NCBI RefSeq assembly: GCF_905209685.1
Contig: NZ_CAJLUB010000031.1
Span: 1-15,611, forward strand
DNA from: an uncultured Veillonella sp.
Lineage (GTDB): Bacteria > Bacillota > Negativicutes > Veillonellales > Veillonellaceae
Direction of reading: 5' to 3'
DNA length: 15,611 nucleotides
The notes under the pieces were generated by a model, which did not search any database, was not told the DNA's origin, and saw nothing but the letters and a program-made list of their open reading frames with translations. The first letter of the stretch is position 1. Each line of letters opens with the position of its first letter. This document shows positions 14,755 to 15,611 of this stretch, one piece after another. Position numbers and translations under genes: made by a program.

Positions 14755-15611
14755 TTATGTATACCTCTCGATATAATCGTTCTTATATTTTATAGCTAAT
14801 TCAATAGCGCTCTTCGGTGTTTTCATAGACTTTTTAACAAAACCATTTGTTAGAACAATTCGCTTTCCCACAAAAAAGAAATACAATATTCTCGAAATAT
14901 TGGAGCCTTGCTTCGTTCGTAACTCATAAATACCATCTTCTAAATGTTTAGACTGAGGCTCTCTTAAACGATTGCCATATAGTTCAAGTATCTTTAGATC
15001 TCGAATTGTTTTAGCCCTTTGTTTATCTGAAAGTTCATTTAAAAATGCTGCAATACCGAGTTCGTTTTCTCCGATATAAAAACCATATTGATACAGATAA
15101 CTGAGATCCGACAGATCTGCTTTCATAATAATCTTTTTGTACAGACTATCCACCGGGTCGATCATTTCCCGGATCTGATTCTCCACAAAGACTTCACTGT
15201 AATCATGGAAATACCAGTAAATCGTCTGTTTTGCTTCCTGTACATCTTCCTCTTCAAAACAATTGTACACCTGTACAAAAAGTTCTATCAGTAAAGTCAG
15301 TTCTGCCAGTTTTCCCTCAAAGGCATAAGCAATCGCCACATCCAGCTCTGCCCGCAGAAAACTAAGCAGTTCTCCTTCTTTTTCTCCAAAAACAGTAACT
15401 GCATAGGCTGGATTTGCATAACTCTCCGCATAATAGGCCGGAAGCATATGATGATACAAAAACTCCTGATCTCCCTTACAACTCTCCAGACTGCGCTGCT
15501 GCAAAGTTCCCGCTATTGCCATCTGACATAATTCCATCGTTTTCTCCAGATAAGCTGCTGCCTCTGAAAAATAGTCTTTGTAACATTCCGGCACCTGTGG
15601 CTCTTTACTGA
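14755..15611 (-). CDS. Chimeric ORF: M29-type aminopeptidase N-terminal domain joined to a HigB/Gp49-like toxin (5' end outside window)
   Basis: The frame is open to the right edge; a GTG at 15594 is not a convincing start, because residues SKEPQV precede it in frame and suit the aminopeptidase. Numbering from that GTG, residues 1-~172 resemble the N-terminal part of Lachnospiraceae M29-type leucyl aminopeptidases as I remember them: PECYKDYF, YHHMLPAYYAESYANPAYAV, ELLSFLRAEL, ELFVQVYNCFE, DLSDLSYLYQYG. From ~186 on it is a RelE-superfamily Gp49/HigB toxin: LSDKQRAKTIRDLKILELYGN, KHLEDGIYELR, SRILYFFFVGKRIVLTNGFVKKSMKTP, ending normally. Residues ~172-186 (FYIGENELGIAAFLN) fit both families, so the junction is near 15033-15081. 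The aminopeptidase catalytic region and the first strand of the toxin are missing. GC drops from about 42% to about 33% across the junction by hand count. It may be a real recombinant or an assembly join; whether any toxin is made is unclear. Confidence 0.75.
   Translation of the reverse strand, partial: SKEPQVPECYKDYFSEAAAYLEKTMELCQMAIAGTLQQRSLESCKGDQEFLYHHMLPAYYAESYANPAYAVTVFGEKEGELLSFLRAELDVAIAYAFEGKLAELTLLIELFVQVYNCFEEEDVQEAKQTIYWYFHDYSEVFVENQIREMIDPVDSLYKKIIMKADLSDLSYLYQYGFYIGENELGIAAFLNELSDKQRAKTIRDLKILELYGNRLREPQSKHLEDGIYELRTKQGSNISRILYFFFVGKRIVLTNGFVKKSMKTPKSAIELAIKYKNDYIERYT

Overview
The window looks like a low-GC diderm Firmicute of the class Negativicutes, most likely Veillonella. 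It pairs Firmicute-style strong ribosome binding sites and AT-rich intergenic DNA with a YadA-type outer-membrane-anchored adhesin. The genus call is an inference from gene content and style; no 16S or other marker is present. The last ~0.55 kb is compositionally different and looks like DNA from another Firmicute (Lachnospiraceae-like).

Layout. Nearly everything is on the minus strand. (1) Bases 1-2803: a run of five uncharacterised genes, all minus and mostly acidic. One carries a DUF2262-like C-terminus and one resembles DUF6630. The set looks like an accessory or immunity-type cassette. (2) 2963-4693: a short trimeric autotransporter adhesin with its own promoter, a possible leader attenuator and a terminator. 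(3) 4914-4990: tRNA-Arg(CCT) with its own promoter and terminator. (4) 5039-6028: a secreted HAD acid phosphatase of the e(P4) type. It is divergent from 6216-7097, a secreted protein of unknown function and the only protein gene on the plus strand. (5) 7346-8809: a clade-3-size catalase with a dyad-rich upstream region. (6) 9105-10373: a secreted PL1-family pectate lyase. (7) 10510-10794: a small unknown protein. (8) 10904-12582: an arsR-dinB operon whose promoter carries an ArsR-like operator. (9) 12583-13122: a gene-poor AT-rich gap that holds the purA terminator. (10) 13123-14406: purA. (11) 14481-14753: a HigA-like antitoxin. Just upstream of it is an open reading frame, running off the window edge, that joins the N-terminal domain of an M29-type aminopeptidase to the C-terminal two thirds of a HigB/Gp49-like toxin.

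How the parts fit. Envelope and secreted functions (adhesin, phosphatase, unknown secreted protein, pectate lyase) and an oxidative-stress enzyme suggest a host- or biofilm-associated anaerobe that meets peroxide. The arsR-dinB pair couples an error-prone polymerase to what looks like a thiol/metal-responsive repressor. The most striking anomaly is the aminopeptidase-toxin chimera at the right end. It coincides with a GC shift (about 33% to about 42% by hand count) and is either a real recombination product or an assembly join.
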